Below the pieces are notes generated by a model. The model worked only from the letters and a program-made list of their open reading frames with translations. It made no database searches and was not told the origin of the DNA. Shown here piece by piece: positions 38,904 to 50,185 of a stretch of 64,000 nucleotides of DNA (its first letter is position 1; every line of letters begins with the position of its first letter). Position numbers and translations under genes: made by a program. Source of the stretch: Dioscorea cayenensis subsp. rotundata (lineage: Eukaryota; Streptophyta; Magnoliopsida; Dioscoreales; Dioscoreaceae); assembly GCF_009730915.1 (NCBI RefSeq), contig NC_052487.1:3807928-3871927 (forward strand), written 5' to 3'.

Positions 38904-39340
38904 TGATGCGGGGCTTATTGAGGAGCAAGCCTGTATTTTTTTGGACAAATGGGACATAACCTAACAAGAGTATTTTGGCAATTTTTCAGGCGGTGGAATT
39001 TTGATTTTTAAGAGTCTCACTTGAAGGAAAATGGGTCAACGAGCACAAATCACTAGCATTGTTTGTGAGTCATGCCAGTTTTCGGCCGAATTCCATCATC
39101 TTGCCCTCGAAAACAACAATTTTGCCATTTTAGGAAAGATTTGATTTGATTATATCTTAGGCTAGAAATCTTTTATGTAAGCCTACGGGTAAGAGTGAAA
39201 CAGTTTTGTGATCATTATTTCTTGAGTAATAAGATTTTACTCTTCTCCCAATCCTTGTTATCGTTGATCAACAAGTATTGGAAGACTTGTTATCGAGTAT
39301 ACGTGCATGAATCAACGGTTTCAAGTATACCGCTGCATTA
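38904..39340 (+). repeat. 5' LTR of the gypsy element (with internal deletion)
   Basis: 437 bp, aligned to the 3' LTR from TGATGCGG to CTGCATTA. It lacks about 140 bp that the 3' LTR retains; the missing piece is bounded in the 3' LTR by two copies of TGTAAGC, of which only one remains here. Confidence 0.85.
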
Positions 39341-39343
39341 GTT

Positions 39344-39355
39344 TGATATCAGAGC
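39344..39355 (+). other. Primer-binding site (tRNA-iMet type)
   Basis: TGATATCAGAGC differs at one base from the plant initiator-methionine primer site TGGTATCAGAGC and lies 3 bp after the LTR, as expected. Confidence 0.75.
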
Positions 39356-39365
39356 CGAATCAATC

Positions 39366-39947
39366 ATGCCACCATGTGAACGAGGACGCCCTACTCTACA
39401 GATGGAGGAGATCTATGAGTGTGATGATGATGCCCGTTTTGAACAGCTGGTTGGTCGCCTCTTGGACCTTCGAATGGAGCGGATGATGGAGGAATTGGCC
39501 GAAAGGTTTACACACATGATGGGAAGCACCAATCTAGGCCGTGAGGGCCAAGACTTGTTGGACGAGGATAACAGTTACTTTGTGGACATCGCGCAAACAC
39601 GGCGACACGAAGGGCAAAATTGTGGGGAAGGTACTAGAAATCCCCGCGATGAAGACAGACGGTGGGAATCTGGCATGCGAATTGAGATTCCTGAATTTCA
39701 TGGTGGCCCGCAAGTAGAAGAATTCCTTGATTGGCTGACTACAGTTGTGGAAGTTTTGGAGTTCAAGGCGGTTCCCCAGGACGGGAGAATTCCGTTGGTA
39801 GCAACAAGGCTTTGTGGTCGCGCAATTGCATGGTGGCAACAACTGAAATTGAATCGTAGTAGGCTGGGCAAGGACAAGATTAATTCTTGGGAGAAGATGA
39901 AGAAGCACATGCGCTCAAATTTCTTGCCCCACAACTATCAGCATTGA
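39366..39947 (+). pseudogene. gypsy gag fragment
   Basis: A 193-residue frame whose C-terminal half matches the retrotransposon gag capsid domain: IEIPEFHG, EEFLDWLTTVVEVLEF, GRAIAWWQQL and SWEKMKKHMRSNFLP occur in the usual order. The frame stops at TGA (39945-39947). Recognisable gag sequence (VEEYTTEFYQL, ERYIGGL) continues in other frames to about 40145, so the gene is broken by stops and frameshifts. Confidence 0.85.
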
Positions 39948-40201
39948 TTTTCAGCCGTTTGCATAATCTTCGCTAAGGCACGCTCTCCGTGGAAGAGTAT
40001 ACAACGGAGTTCTATCAATTGCTGGCTCGGAACGAGATTCAAGAGTCAACAGACCAGTTGGTGGAGCGATACATCGGTGGGTTGCGAGTCCAGATTCAGG
40101 AGACTGTCAACTTGTTTGACCCAATCTTTGTCTCGTCCGCCCACTAGTAAGCATTAATTATTGTACTTCAACATTGGCGCTCAGTCCATACGAGCTCAGG
40201 G

Positions 40202-40781
40202 GTGACACCGGGCGTCAATCGACCGATTAGCGTCAGTCCAGCTGGAGTCACTCAAGGAGAGGTTACAACGGACCGACCTACAGGTATCACAACTGTGAGG
40301 GGAGCAAATAACACTATCCAGTGTTTTAGATATGGAGAAAAGGGACATCGTCAAACAGGCTGTAAGAAGGTGAGCAAAAGAATTATGTTGGCAGAGGAGG
40401 AAGAAGACACAACCGATGTAGGTCCGCCGGTGTTTGACGAAGGTGACCTCAATGAGGAGGCAGTTGAGGAAAACATCGTGAGTGCCCTAGTTATACGCAG
40501 ATCTTGTTTGACACCACGGGTTACCGAAGATGAATGGTTGAGAACTAACATCTTCCAGACCACCTGCACCCTCCTAGGTGAGGTGTGTTGCTTTGTGATT
40601 GATGCAGGTAGTTGTGCAACTAAAGAGGCAATCCCAGAGATTGTAAAGCCAATTATAGCTGAATTCAAAGAAGTATGTCCTGAAGAACTACTTGATAAGC
40701 TACCACCATTAAGTGATGTTCAACATCAGATTGGTGTGGGCCTTCCAAATCGAGGGCGAATTCTATTCAACCTAGGGAGAA
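40202..40781 (+). pseudogene. gypsy CCHC knuckle / protease / RT-leader remnant
   Basis: The frame holds a zinc knuckle with CFRYGEKGHRQTGC spacing (first and second Cys spaced unusually, with Tyr where Cys is usual), then VIDAGSCA, which matches the aspartic protease active-site region with Gly replaced by Ala. It jumps to a segment matching the leader before gypsy reverse transcriptase (PEELLDKLPPLSDVQHQI, LPNRGR). After that it runs straight into the right LTR. The bulk of pol is deleted. Confidence 0.8.
40774..40781 (+). other. Polypurine tract
   Basis: AGGGAGAA immediately abuts the TG of the 3' LTR, the expected position of the plus-strand primer. Its survival together with the primer-binding site shows the internal deletion removed only the centre of the element. 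Confidence 0.65.
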
Positions 40782-41359
40782 TGATGCGGGGCATATTGAG
40801 GAGAAAGCTTGTGTCTTTCTGTACAAATGGGACATGGCCTAACAAGGGTATTCTGATAATTTTCAAGTGGTGGAGTTTTGGTTTTTAAGGGTCTCACTTG
40901 AAGGAAAACGGGTTAGCGAGCACAAGTCACTAGCTTTGCTTGTGTGCCATGCCAGTTTTCGGCTAAATTCCATCATCTTGGCCTCGAAAACAGCAATTTT
41001 GTCATTTTAGGAAAGATTTAATTTCATTATATCTTAGGTTATAAATCTTTGATTTGTAAGCAGTTTGTGGCAACAGTCTTTATTTGTTAAGCCTTTTTAT
41101 TTCTGGCTGAAATTTAAGAATTTAACATTTTTGGTATATTTTCAAACTATCTCCTTTTTAGGGTTATCTTCATATTTTTCGTTCCCCTATTTATTGTAAG
41201 CCTACGGATAAAAGTAAACCAATTTTGTGATCATTATTTCTTGAGTAATAAGATTTTACTCTTCTCCCAATCCTGGTTAATGTTGATCAACAGGTGTTGG
41301 AAGGCTTGTTATCGGATATTCGTGAGTGAATCAACGGTTTCAAGTATACCGCTGCATTA
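40782..41359 (+). repeat. 3' LTR of the gypsy element
   Basis: 578 bp, the longer of the two LTRs. It retains both TGTAAGC copies (about 41055 and 41195) and the ~140 bp between them. Confidence 0.85.
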
Positions 41360-41364
41360 AAAAG

Positions 41365-42659
41365 TTAATAATTGATTAATTTCCTTAAAATTAGTTGTAT
41401 AAGTTTCATTTAGCTAATTAGCCTCTTGTGTAATTCTCACCATGCAATCTTAATTTTATTTTTTGTTTTTAATTATTTTCTGTCACTTTCTTTGTTGGTA
41501 GTGCACATTTCAATAAGAAAAAATATCTTGTCAAAAAAAACAAAAGTAACTTAAATTTTATATAAAAATATATATTTTGTTCTTATTAATTCACTATAAC
41601 TTAAAGAAAAAGTAAAAAGGTAGTCTTAATCCCTTAGTATAAATCTCATAAAAGGAGAAAAAATATATACATAAATATCAATTAATAGTGAGATCATAAT
41701 CTGCATTTTTTTTAATTCATGAATCATTGGAATAATTTGACTATACTTTTTTATCAAAAGCCAAAATTATATTATATAGTTTTAAATATATTAATTTACA
41801 TACATATAATAATTCAAAACTATATAAATTTTGGTATAAATTTTTAATACGTAAAGAAAATGCTCACATTTTAATATATATAAAAAAATATATTTTGTAA
41901 TTTTATTTATATAAAAAAGTTATAATCATAAGTCAAGTACTGTATGAATGTGGACATCTAAGTAAAAAATTTGGGTTTTTTTTTAAATTTTCTTTTCACT
42001 AGTATCTTTATCTCCATTGCTTTTGTAGTTACATACATTGATTAGACACTTATTTAAAATTTTAAAATATAAACCGACATATGAAAAATGTACTTCCAAT
42101 CTTGCCAATAATATTTTAATACTTAATTTATTATTAAAATTAAGATGTTCATAAAGAGACTTAATCCTTGATATTTACTCCAAATAAGCCATTATGTTTT
42201 AATCTCATCCTCCTTTATTTATACTATCATTAATTATCTATCTAACCCATATAACTCGAGTCCTTGTTAATTTCTTTAGTTGATGCCACCCATGTATAAA
42301 GTATATAAAGTTTGTTAAACTTTTGTTCCCTCTCAACATTATATTTATTTATTTATTTCTTCGACAAAAACGACAAGCACCACCTCACAAAAGAGTGTCA
42401 AACAACAAGAATATATGATAGTGCACCTGTTACGATAGCTTAACAACCTCCTAGAGATTTATATTAATTCGGCTAGACGTCATATGGGGTAATTTGAATT
42501 TTATCATGTGTATGTCCAGAAAATTTTCAAAAACCAAAATGAGCTAATAAATTCCCCTGGCATGCAACACTGGATGGGATGGAAACAACATCTTTCTACA
42601 AGGGGCCAAGTGAACAGTGGGTGAACTATGCTAGTACAACATTTCTATAGTATTGTATA
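41365..42659. other. Intergenic AT-rich region, no gene seen
   Basis: Apart from a dispersed-repeat fragment at about 42366-42476 that resembles sequence at 51030-51118, no element or exon was recognised. Confidence 0.45.
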
Positions 42660-42665
42660 GTGCTA

Positions 42666-43636
42666 GGGGACGGATCCAAGATTTTTGTTCAAAAGGGGCA
42701 AACTAATATTACATATAAAAAAAATAATGGAACACAAATGCATCAAAAGTTTTCGTCATATGAAAGTAATATATTACAATTGCTTTCTGCATGTTTCATA
42801 GTTTGAAAATGATACAGGATTTTTTCATTATTAATACTACAAAATATATCTTTTTTTATAATCGAACAATTATTTATCCAAAAATCTCTCATTCGGTTGC
42901 GCAAGTGATTTTTTATAATCTTCATAGTAGAAAAAGCTTTTTCAACTGATGCAGTAGAAACGGGCAATGTGAAAGTTAATTTCACAAGCACACCAACGTG
43001 CATAAAATGTGTTTCTTTGCCTCAACAAGTTTTATAGAAATGTCATTAATACCTTTTAGTCTTTTAAACTCACCATGAGTTCTCAAATAAATATTAATGT
43101 AAGTCTCAAGCTGATTGTTAAGGATAAAAAGTTTCGTCTCAGAAAACTCTTATGGATAAAATTGAGCAAGATGAATTAGTTTTCTCTTATTAAAGTCGCA
43201 AAAGAATCATAAAGACATTATAGAAGTAATACAAAGAAGTTACTCTATTTTCACCTCATTGAATTGATTATTAAGTTCTTGAAATGCATACTTGCAGAAA
43301 AATCCATATTTGTAGGATTGCAACAGCTGAATAGCGACTTGGCGAGGATTGAAGGCTGCTCTCTAATTCACACCTCCAAGCTTTGGTATAAGAGAACCGA
43401 ATGAGAGGAATATGATGATAGGGTTTGAAATTGAGAGATGGCGAAGGGAATTAACTCTTTAAAATAAATTTTTTATATAAATCCTCAGATAAATTTTTAA
43501 TTGTTTTTATATAGGTTTTATTTCTTAGTTTTAGTGGGAATAAATTGAAATTTTTTTAAAAATTTTAAATATTATTTAATGAATTTATAAAGTTGATTGA
43601 GTAGGGGCAGTTGCCCCCACTCTAGATTCACCTTTG
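42666..43636 (-). mobile_element. Decayed hAT element carrying a transposase 3' end
   Basis: The left end GGGGACGGATCCAAGATTT resembles the plant hAT terminus and the right end is a very diverged complement. GTGCTA flanks both sides (42660-42665 and 43637-43642), a probable remnant of an 8-bp duplication. GGGGCAGTTGCCCC lies just inside the right end. The minus strand encodes the C-terminal part of a hAT transposase with stops and frameshifts. Confidence 0.65.
42743..43262 (-). pseudogene. hAT transposase C-terminal fragment
   Basis: An 86-residue open piece (43003-42743) contains LPVSTASVEKAFSTMK and HLRNRM, the hallmark of the hAT C-terminal dimerisation domain. Upstream sequence on the same strand continues the family pattern (HLAQFYP, a TAA stop, then EFS and an ENQLE-like LNNQLETYI, KLVEAKKH), with an in-frame stop and at least one frameshift. 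The N-terminal zinc finger and catalytic core are absent. It is a transposon relic, not a host gene. Confidence 0.8.
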
Positions 43637-43642
43637 GTGCTA

Positions 43643-44936
43643 CTAACCTAAAAATTCGACTTTAGATTTACCATGTACCATTCAAGTAACAATTCACTAC
43701 TCTCAACATTAATTCTACTTTATTTTGTTTGATTTTTTGTTAATAAATATGATAAGCAGGAAAAAAAAATATAAAGTGGAAAACCCATTATTTATGCTTG
43801 AGGTGAGATTTTAACACTCCGCTTCTGGTGCATGATTCCCAAGCTTTGATTGTTGAGTAGTGCCATTGTTGACTTTTCCTTTTCTTTTTCTAAAGATTAT
43901 ATTTAATTATTTTTAAAAATCAAGTTTATTGGTAATTTGGTGAGGGGTTGGGGGTTTTAATTTGATATTCTTAAAAAAATTAATTAATCTCAATTTTAAT
44001 CATTAGAATAATACATTTGGTGAATGTATATTTGTAATAGACCGAATTGACTATATTGGAATTTTCATTAGTTATTCTAAGTTATGTTGAGGAAAAAATT
44101 AATTTTTTTATTATATAAATTTTCGAGAAGGTATATGGATGATTTTAAAAGAAACACAAATCACTATCAACTGTTCAATTATTCTTCACGTTGAATATCT
44201 TTTTGTATAATTATCATTATTTATGAATTTAAATATAAATTGATGTTGATGTAGTTGATTATGATTCATGATCTATGAATATTATTATTATTATTTTAAT
44301 ATGAAATGGATCCTTTTTTAAAGGATAGGTGGAATTATAATTTCTAGAAAGAGTGCAAACATGCTAAACTTATGTTTTACTGGAGGTTTTCATTCCTCTT
44401 CCTTTACCTTCAAAAATTAACAACCATTCATTAATCTTGCCTGCCTTAATAATTTTGCTTACTCTACTCCATCTCATATTATCTAGTCATAATATTCTTT
44501 CCTTTCATATATATATATATATATATATCATCATCATCATCATCAATTAAATCTCATAATTATATACCCATAGTACAATAAAGAGCATAAGCTATGCTAT
44601 TATTACACTATATTACATTAATACAACTAAATATAAAATAAACATCTACTAATATGTCAAAATATTAAGAAAAAAAAGCTATTTTTAACAGATTAATTTG
44701 TTTTTTAAAATTTGAAATTTTTATTTTTATTTTTTAAAACAATTCATGAAATGTTAATTTGATAAAATCCGATCAATTTTTTTTAGATTATATTATATGT
44801 CAGCTTTCATGATGCATTTCAAATTTATTAAAAATTAATTAATTAATTATAATTTCAGATCAGATCTTAAATAAAAATCACATTAAATATTTTGCAAATA
44901 TATAAATAAAAATTAATTAAAAATACAAAGCACACA
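43643..44936. other. Intergenic AT-rich region, no gene seen
   Basis: Holds a compound (TA)n(TCA)n microsatellite at about 44508-44545. No exon or element ends were recognised. Confidence 0.45.
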
Positions 44937-45470
44937 TAGGGGTGGACATGGGCCAGTTTGGGTCGGCATGTGCAGGTCAGACTCAAATATACTAACCCAT
45001 ATATTCGGATTTGGTGCGTAGCCATGTTCGACTAGTGTTTTGATCCAAACCCCGACCCATTTGATTGTCATTAGGCCCTGGGGCCCATTAACCCGACCCA
45101 AAAAATAAATATTTTTTTATGAAATAATTGAAATAACTAAATAAAACTACTACTACAACCCCTAAAATTTTTTCAAACATTTAAAAAAATACAACACAAG
45201 TATTATAAATGTTTACTCTTTTCAAGTCTATTACTATTATATATATATATATATATAATTATATATATTATAAATAATATATGATATATATATTATTTAT
45301 TTATTCGGGTCGGGTCGGGCTCGGGTCAAAATTCATCTGACCCAAACCCAGCTAAAAATTCAATCGAGTAAAACATTTGGGCCCAACCCGCTCAACTTTC
45401 TAAACCCTAGCCATATATTTTTGATGGGTTCGGGCCAGCTCATGGGTCGCCCGGCCCATGTCCACCCCTA
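44937..45470. mobile_element. hAT-type MITE with GGGTCGGG motifs, perfect 8-bp TSD
   Basis: Terminal inverted repeat TAGGGGTGGACATGGGCC with its exact complement GGCCCATGTCCACCCCTA, flanked by identical octamers AGCACACA (44929-44936 and 45471-45478). Subterminal GGGTCGGG, GACCCA and GGGCC motifs bracket an AT-rich core with a (TA)n tract. The ends are those of the 12567 element (TAGGGGTGG), but the internal motif set differs. It sits about 0.47 kb upstream of the bHLH start codon. Confidence 0.9.
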
Positions 45471-45478
45471 AGCACACA

Positions 45479-45938
45479 TGTCAAAAATTCATTTCATCTC
45501 TAAAAGAAACTTTTTAATTTTACTCTCTGTGCACAAATGAAGACAAGACTAGTAAATAGAGACAAAAATAGTAAATATCACAATTTTTTTAAAAAAAGTA
45601 AAAAGAAGAAAGAAACCCTAACCCTAGCTCTCAACCCTACACTTAATAACCTAAACCCTCTCTCCTTAAACCACTCCTTTTGATCTGAAAAACACTGCCA
45701 CCACCTTTCCTCCCCACTTTGTGATAAAGCAAAAGCTGAAGAAAAAGAAAGCAACCATCAATATAATATTTTATTAAACAAAGTTTAATAAAACCAAACC
45801 TAAACAAACCTCTCTTTCTCTCTCTCTCTCCTTCATTCCATGTATTCTCCTCCTTTCTTTCTTTCTTTCTTTCTTTCTCAAAACAAGTACATTTTTTCTT
45901 TAAATTTAGTTTACTCAAATAATTGAGTTGAAAGAGCC
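45479..45938 (+). promoter_or_regulatory. bHLH upstream region and probable 5' UTR
   Basis: Contains a telo-box-like AAACCCTAACCCTAG at about 45613-45627, a (CT)n tract (45811-45830) and a (TTTC)n tract near 45854-45880. An upstream frame runs from ATG 45840 to TGA 45926 (28 codons) in the same frame as the main start but is closed 12 bp before it. Whether it is transcribed depends on the unknown transcription start. Confidence 0.45.
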
Positions 45939-47652
45939 ATGATGAATAGAAGTGTCTTTCAAAGCTCATCTTCATGCTTATGGAGTTCTATCAACCCTTC
46001 AAGTTCCACACCACCTTCTCTTTTCTCATCTTCTTCTTCATCTTCATCTTCATCACTCTCCCATCATTCCTCTCTTCCTTCCACCTTTCTCCCTTTCAGC
46101 CAACTCTTACTGTAATTAATTCTATCTCTTTATATATATATATATATATATATTTGAGATTTTGATTTATGTTTGAATATTTATACTTTGTAGGGGAGGA
46201 GGGGAACAAATGGTTGATGAAGAAGAGAGATACTTTGTTTATGGTTTGCATGATGATCATGATGATGATCATGATCATCAAGTGTTTGGTATTAAGGGAG
46301 TGAAGAGTTATGGAGATCATGAAGAAGAAGAAGATGAGATCATTCATGCAACAACAACTACTACTACAACTACTACAACTAGTAGTTGTAGTCAAGCTTT
46401 GCAATCTCTTTCATCTCCAAAGTCTTGTGTTACCACACTTGACTTCTCTAAAAGAGTTCATGACTCTGAGGTTTGATGTTAATGTTTATATAATTGAACT
46501 TACAAATTAATTTATTTAATTGTTTTTTTTTTGGATTTTTTATATTATTAATTAGTGTAATAGTAGAGAAGGTGGTGTGGCTTTGAAGAAGGCTAAAGTT
46601 CAATCCTCATCCTCATCATCATCAACATCATCTCAAGCATCTCTTAAGGTTTCTTCTTATCTCTTTCTAATCTACCAATCTCCTAAAGTGTTTAAGTTAT
46701 GCTTATTTATGTTTTGAAGAATTCATTGTAAAAGTTTGGAGTTGTGTTTGATTTGTAGGTGAGGAAGGAGAAGTTAGGAGATAGAGTAGCTGCACTACAC
46801 CAACTAGTTTCACCATTTGGAAAGGTATATTCTACTGCCTTTATAAACTTAATTATGCTCAATTTATATTTATTAGAGTAGCTAATTAATAATCTCATGT
46901 CACTTAATTTAGAAAATATGAATTTCAGAATTTGATATATATATGTCCAAAATTTCTCATTTTATCAGCTAATGTTTTTAAGCTAAATCATACATAAATA
47001 ATATGTTTGATTTTTCATCTAGTATTATTAATCTAAAACATCTAATTTTAAATTAATATGAGGCTTTTTGTCTAATTCACTAGTTTTTGTTAATTCTCAA
47101 ATATATTGATCTCAGAGAAAAACTAAATTAATTGTTTTACATTATGCCATGCATCTTTCTTATATTTTCTTTATAAAATGATATATATTGATAAATGCGA
47201 CAAACACATGTTAGTTAAGGGGCATGCACACCAGGCGGAAATTGATCATCCAATTTTTGCACCATTACTTGATATAACACAGGGTCTGGGTGGTAGCCTG
47301 AACCCATAACTGGAAAACCATTACCCTCATTACATCTAACAAGATTTGAACTCGAGGTGCTGAAATCCCTGCACCATGTTTTTTGCAGTAGGATCAATAC
47401 TATTTTGCTACAAAGCTTTTGGCAAAACAATAGATATACACACACCAAGTTTAACTAAATAATTGCATAAAAGCAAGCATATATTCTAACACAATTGGCT
47501 ATTATTGTTATGCTTAGATTCTCACAAAATTCTTTCTATGGAAAGCACTATATATCTATGATCATCTTAATTAATCACTCATCTTTTAAACTAATAAATA
47601 TTTACTTAAAGTATACACTTCTAACTTTTTTGAATTGAAATTTGATACCTCC

Positions 47653-47692
<40 letters not shown>

Positions 47693-50007
47693 TGACAGAC
47701 AGACACAGCATCTGTACTGCAAGAAGCTATAGGCTACATCAGATTCCTACATAGTCAAATAGAGGTGAATTTCTCTTCATCTTTTCTCAATGCCTTCATT
47801 ATGAATTTCTGAAAGAACACAGTACTAAAACAATGAGAAGGAGCTGAAACAAATGCAAGTCATATTTGAGAGCATGCGCTATAAAGCTGCCACAAATAAC
47901 ATTATGATTCAAGTGTTGTTTTATTTTCCATTTTTTAGTTATTGGTGTCTTGTTCTTGTCATTGTTCTTATTTATTATATATTCTGTCTTTCTCTCTTAT
48001 GTCTATTCATTTATTCATTCATTTAATCATTCATGCAGGCTCTGACTTCTCCTTACATTGCCACTGCCTCAAGTCACTCTGTAAGTGTCCTTTATAATAT
48101 ATAATTAGTAAGTGTTAATTAAATTAATTGATTATTTTAGTGATAATTGCTTATCAAACCAAACCCCCAACTAAAAATTAATTTTTGTCAATTTCCGGCG
48201 TGTACACACATCTCTAACTAGCTACTTAATCTTGGCATATTTATAAAAATAAAAATAAAAAAACTAATCTTTATTTACTTAGGGACTACTATTTTAGTTT
48301 GTGATATATATTATTATTATGGAAAGAAGATTATGATTTATTTAATAATGAGATTAGTTTTCTAAACTCCGGGTGATTTAAGTGGGTTTAAGTTTAAATA
48401 TTTGCAAATAAAAAAGTATTTAAGAAAAATCTACTTATTTATAAAACTTCAAAACCTATTTCCGGATTAAGTTTAAGGTGCTTAGTTCTTAAAACGGATG
48501 GCTCAAAGATCTTTAAAAAAACATAAAAAATAAATTGATAGAAGAAAAAAAATTAAATTACTTATACATTTGTACTTGTATGATTATTATAGTACTTTTA
48601 AATATTAAATATTTAGTAATAATGATATCATTAAATATTAAGGTTATTTTCCATCAAATGATGAACTAAAATTTGACAAACACTGTCAAATTATTACAAG
48701 TTTGATGACACAGAGAAAATGATACTACAATTAACTGAACCCAAATTTTAATAACTTGTAAAACTGTTAGTTTTTCATTTATTTATAATATATTGAATTA
48801 ATTAATACTTATATTATTAATTAACAATATTAAAACTATTATTATTATTATATAGGTACAAGGGGGAAGGAATTGTATATTTATTGAGGACTATGAGCAG
48901 GTATGAATTCATTGGATCTATACAATTAACTCAAGATCATAATTCATGTATTCTTATAATTTTATAAAACAAAATACATTACTTTACAGCTTTCATTAGA
49001 CCAGAAAGACATGGGAAACAAAGTTCACAACTTTACAGCCTTGTGACCATTTTAAAATTTAAAAGCTTGATTAACAATTGATTAATTAATTTTTATTTAT
49101 TAGGGCTGCAAAAATGTAATCATGCCCTTTGACATTCCTTGAATTCAAAACTGATTATTTTAGTCCCTATTTTGAAAGATAGAAAAGGATCAAAATGGTA
49201 GTTTTCCTTGTCCTAAGGATTGCTTTTCAGTTTTACTTCTTATTTTAAGGGCCAAAATAAAAATCTGAGTATTTTTATAAAACTTAAAATCAAAATTTTG
49301 GTTTTTTTTTTTGTGCTTTACTGTGTTATTTATTTTCATTCATAGATTATGTAATTTTCTTTTCAAATATTTTGCTTTTTTTATTTTTTGCCAAATAAAA
49401 TCTAGTATTTTTTATTTATTTAGATTAAAAATTACGATAATGGTATTAGCATTTACAAAAAATCGGTCTTTGGTCAAGTGATATTGTCCTGCTAAAAAAA
49501 AGTATCTATAGGGACTTTCATTGTCTGTGGTAATGTCAAAAAAGGTTCTCGGTTGTGAGAGCGGATTTGCAACTTAATCCCTCCGTCCACTAGATGAGTG
49601 CACACAAATCGGACGATTAATTTCGGTGACGAGCACACCTCTAACACATAGCCTGCCCATTTCATAAAAAACATTTAAAAAAATTCCGTAAATAAAAATT
49701 TTTATAAAAGAAAAAAGAACTAACTAGAGAGTTTGTGATAAAATCAAAAACATGATTTTTGAAGGTGTATATTAATAATAATAATAAAAAACCTATAAAA
49801 CCCAACTAGGTCCCATAAATAAATTTGAGAAATTTCAAGGACTAATCTATAAATTATTTTATTAAATGCCAGATCTCAAATGAAGAATCAAGAAGAGACT
49901 TGAAGAGCAGAGGGCTATGTCTTGTTCCAGTATCAATAACTCCTCAAATTGGGAGTGAAAATGGAGCTGATTTCTGGGCTCCATCATGCTGTGGATCAAG
50001 TGTTTGA
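45939..50007 (+). CDS. Non-canonical bHLH transcription factor (complete, 8 exons)
   Basis: A nuclear bHLH protein of the plant group that includes bHLH103/110/112/113/123. Exons: 45939-46111, 46194-46470, 46556-46648, 46759-46824, 47699-47764, 48039-48080, 48856-48900 and 49873-50007, joining to 298 residues. The N terminus is Ser-rich, then acidic and His/Asp-rich ([10 protein letters not shown]), then a Thr run. The HLH is spread over three exons: [40 protein letters not shown] and SQIEALTSPY (about residues 182-232). The basic region lacks the His-Glu-Arg residues used for E-box contact, a known trait of this subgroup, so DNA recognition may be altered or partner-dependent. The conserved C-terminal signature [14 protein letters not shown] is present. 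The start ATGATG is the first one giving the Ser-rich N terminus typical of the group. A degenerate tandem repeat begins at the stop codon. Confidence 0.9.
47216..47445 (-). repeat. Possible tRNA-derived SINE in bHLH intron 4
   Basis: On the minus strand the segment reads TAGCAAAATAGT..., then GAGTTCAAATC about 60 bp later, resembling diverged pol III A and B boxes, followed by a mixed-composition body. It is clearly richer in G/C than the surrounding intron. No target duplication was identified, so the call is weak. Confidence 0.3.
47656..47689. repeat. (TA)n microsatellite next to a splice acceptor
   Basis: 34 bp of alternating A/T end 9 bp before the exon 5 boundary of the bHLH gene; the only pyrimidine-rich bases before the AG are TTTGAC. 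Length change here could affect 3' splice-site use. Confidence 0.85.
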
Positions 50008-50185
50008 TGAAATGCCGTAAAGATCTTTACAAGCTCTTTCACAAGTGTTTGATGAATTGCCTCAAAGATCTAGAGCTATTAACAAGTGTTTGATGAAATG
50101 CCTCAATGATCTTTGATATTAACAAGTGTTCATTGAAATGCGGCGGTGATCCTTGCAAGGTTAACAAGTGTTTGATGAAATGCTG
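49997..50185. repeat. Five degenerate ~42-bp tandem repeats starting at the bHLH stop
   Basis: CAAGTGTTTGATGAAATGC or a close variant begins at 49997, 50042, 50083, 50123 and 50165 (periods 45, 41, 40, 42). The first copy includes the last codons and the TGA of the bHLH gene, so the array expanded from the coding end into the 3' UTR. Confidence 0.85.

Larger units (their letters stand above)
38904..41359 (+). mobile_element. Internally deleted Ty3/gypsy LTR retrotransposon
   Basis: Two direct LTRs (38904-39340 and 40782-41359) both start TGATGCGGGGC and end CCGCTGCATTA. A near-perfect initiator-Met primer site follows the left LTR and a purine tract precedes the right one. Between them are a gag region with stops, a CCHC knuckle, a remnant of the aspartic-protease region and the first residues of the segment leading into reverse transcriptase; RT core, RNase H and integrase are missing. 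Flanks ACAAG (38899-38903) and AAAAG (41360-41364) may be a decayed 5-bp target duplication. By eye the LTRs differ at roughly one position in eight to ten, so the insertion is old. Confidence 0.85.

Noticed and set aside
39534..39934. Antisense frames over the gypsy gag region
   Set aside because: The sense strand carries clear gag motifs; the antisense frames are shadows.
45613..45627. Interstitial telomere array (AAACCCTAACCCTAG)
   Set aside because: Only two units; better read as a promoter telo-box than as a telomeric remnant.
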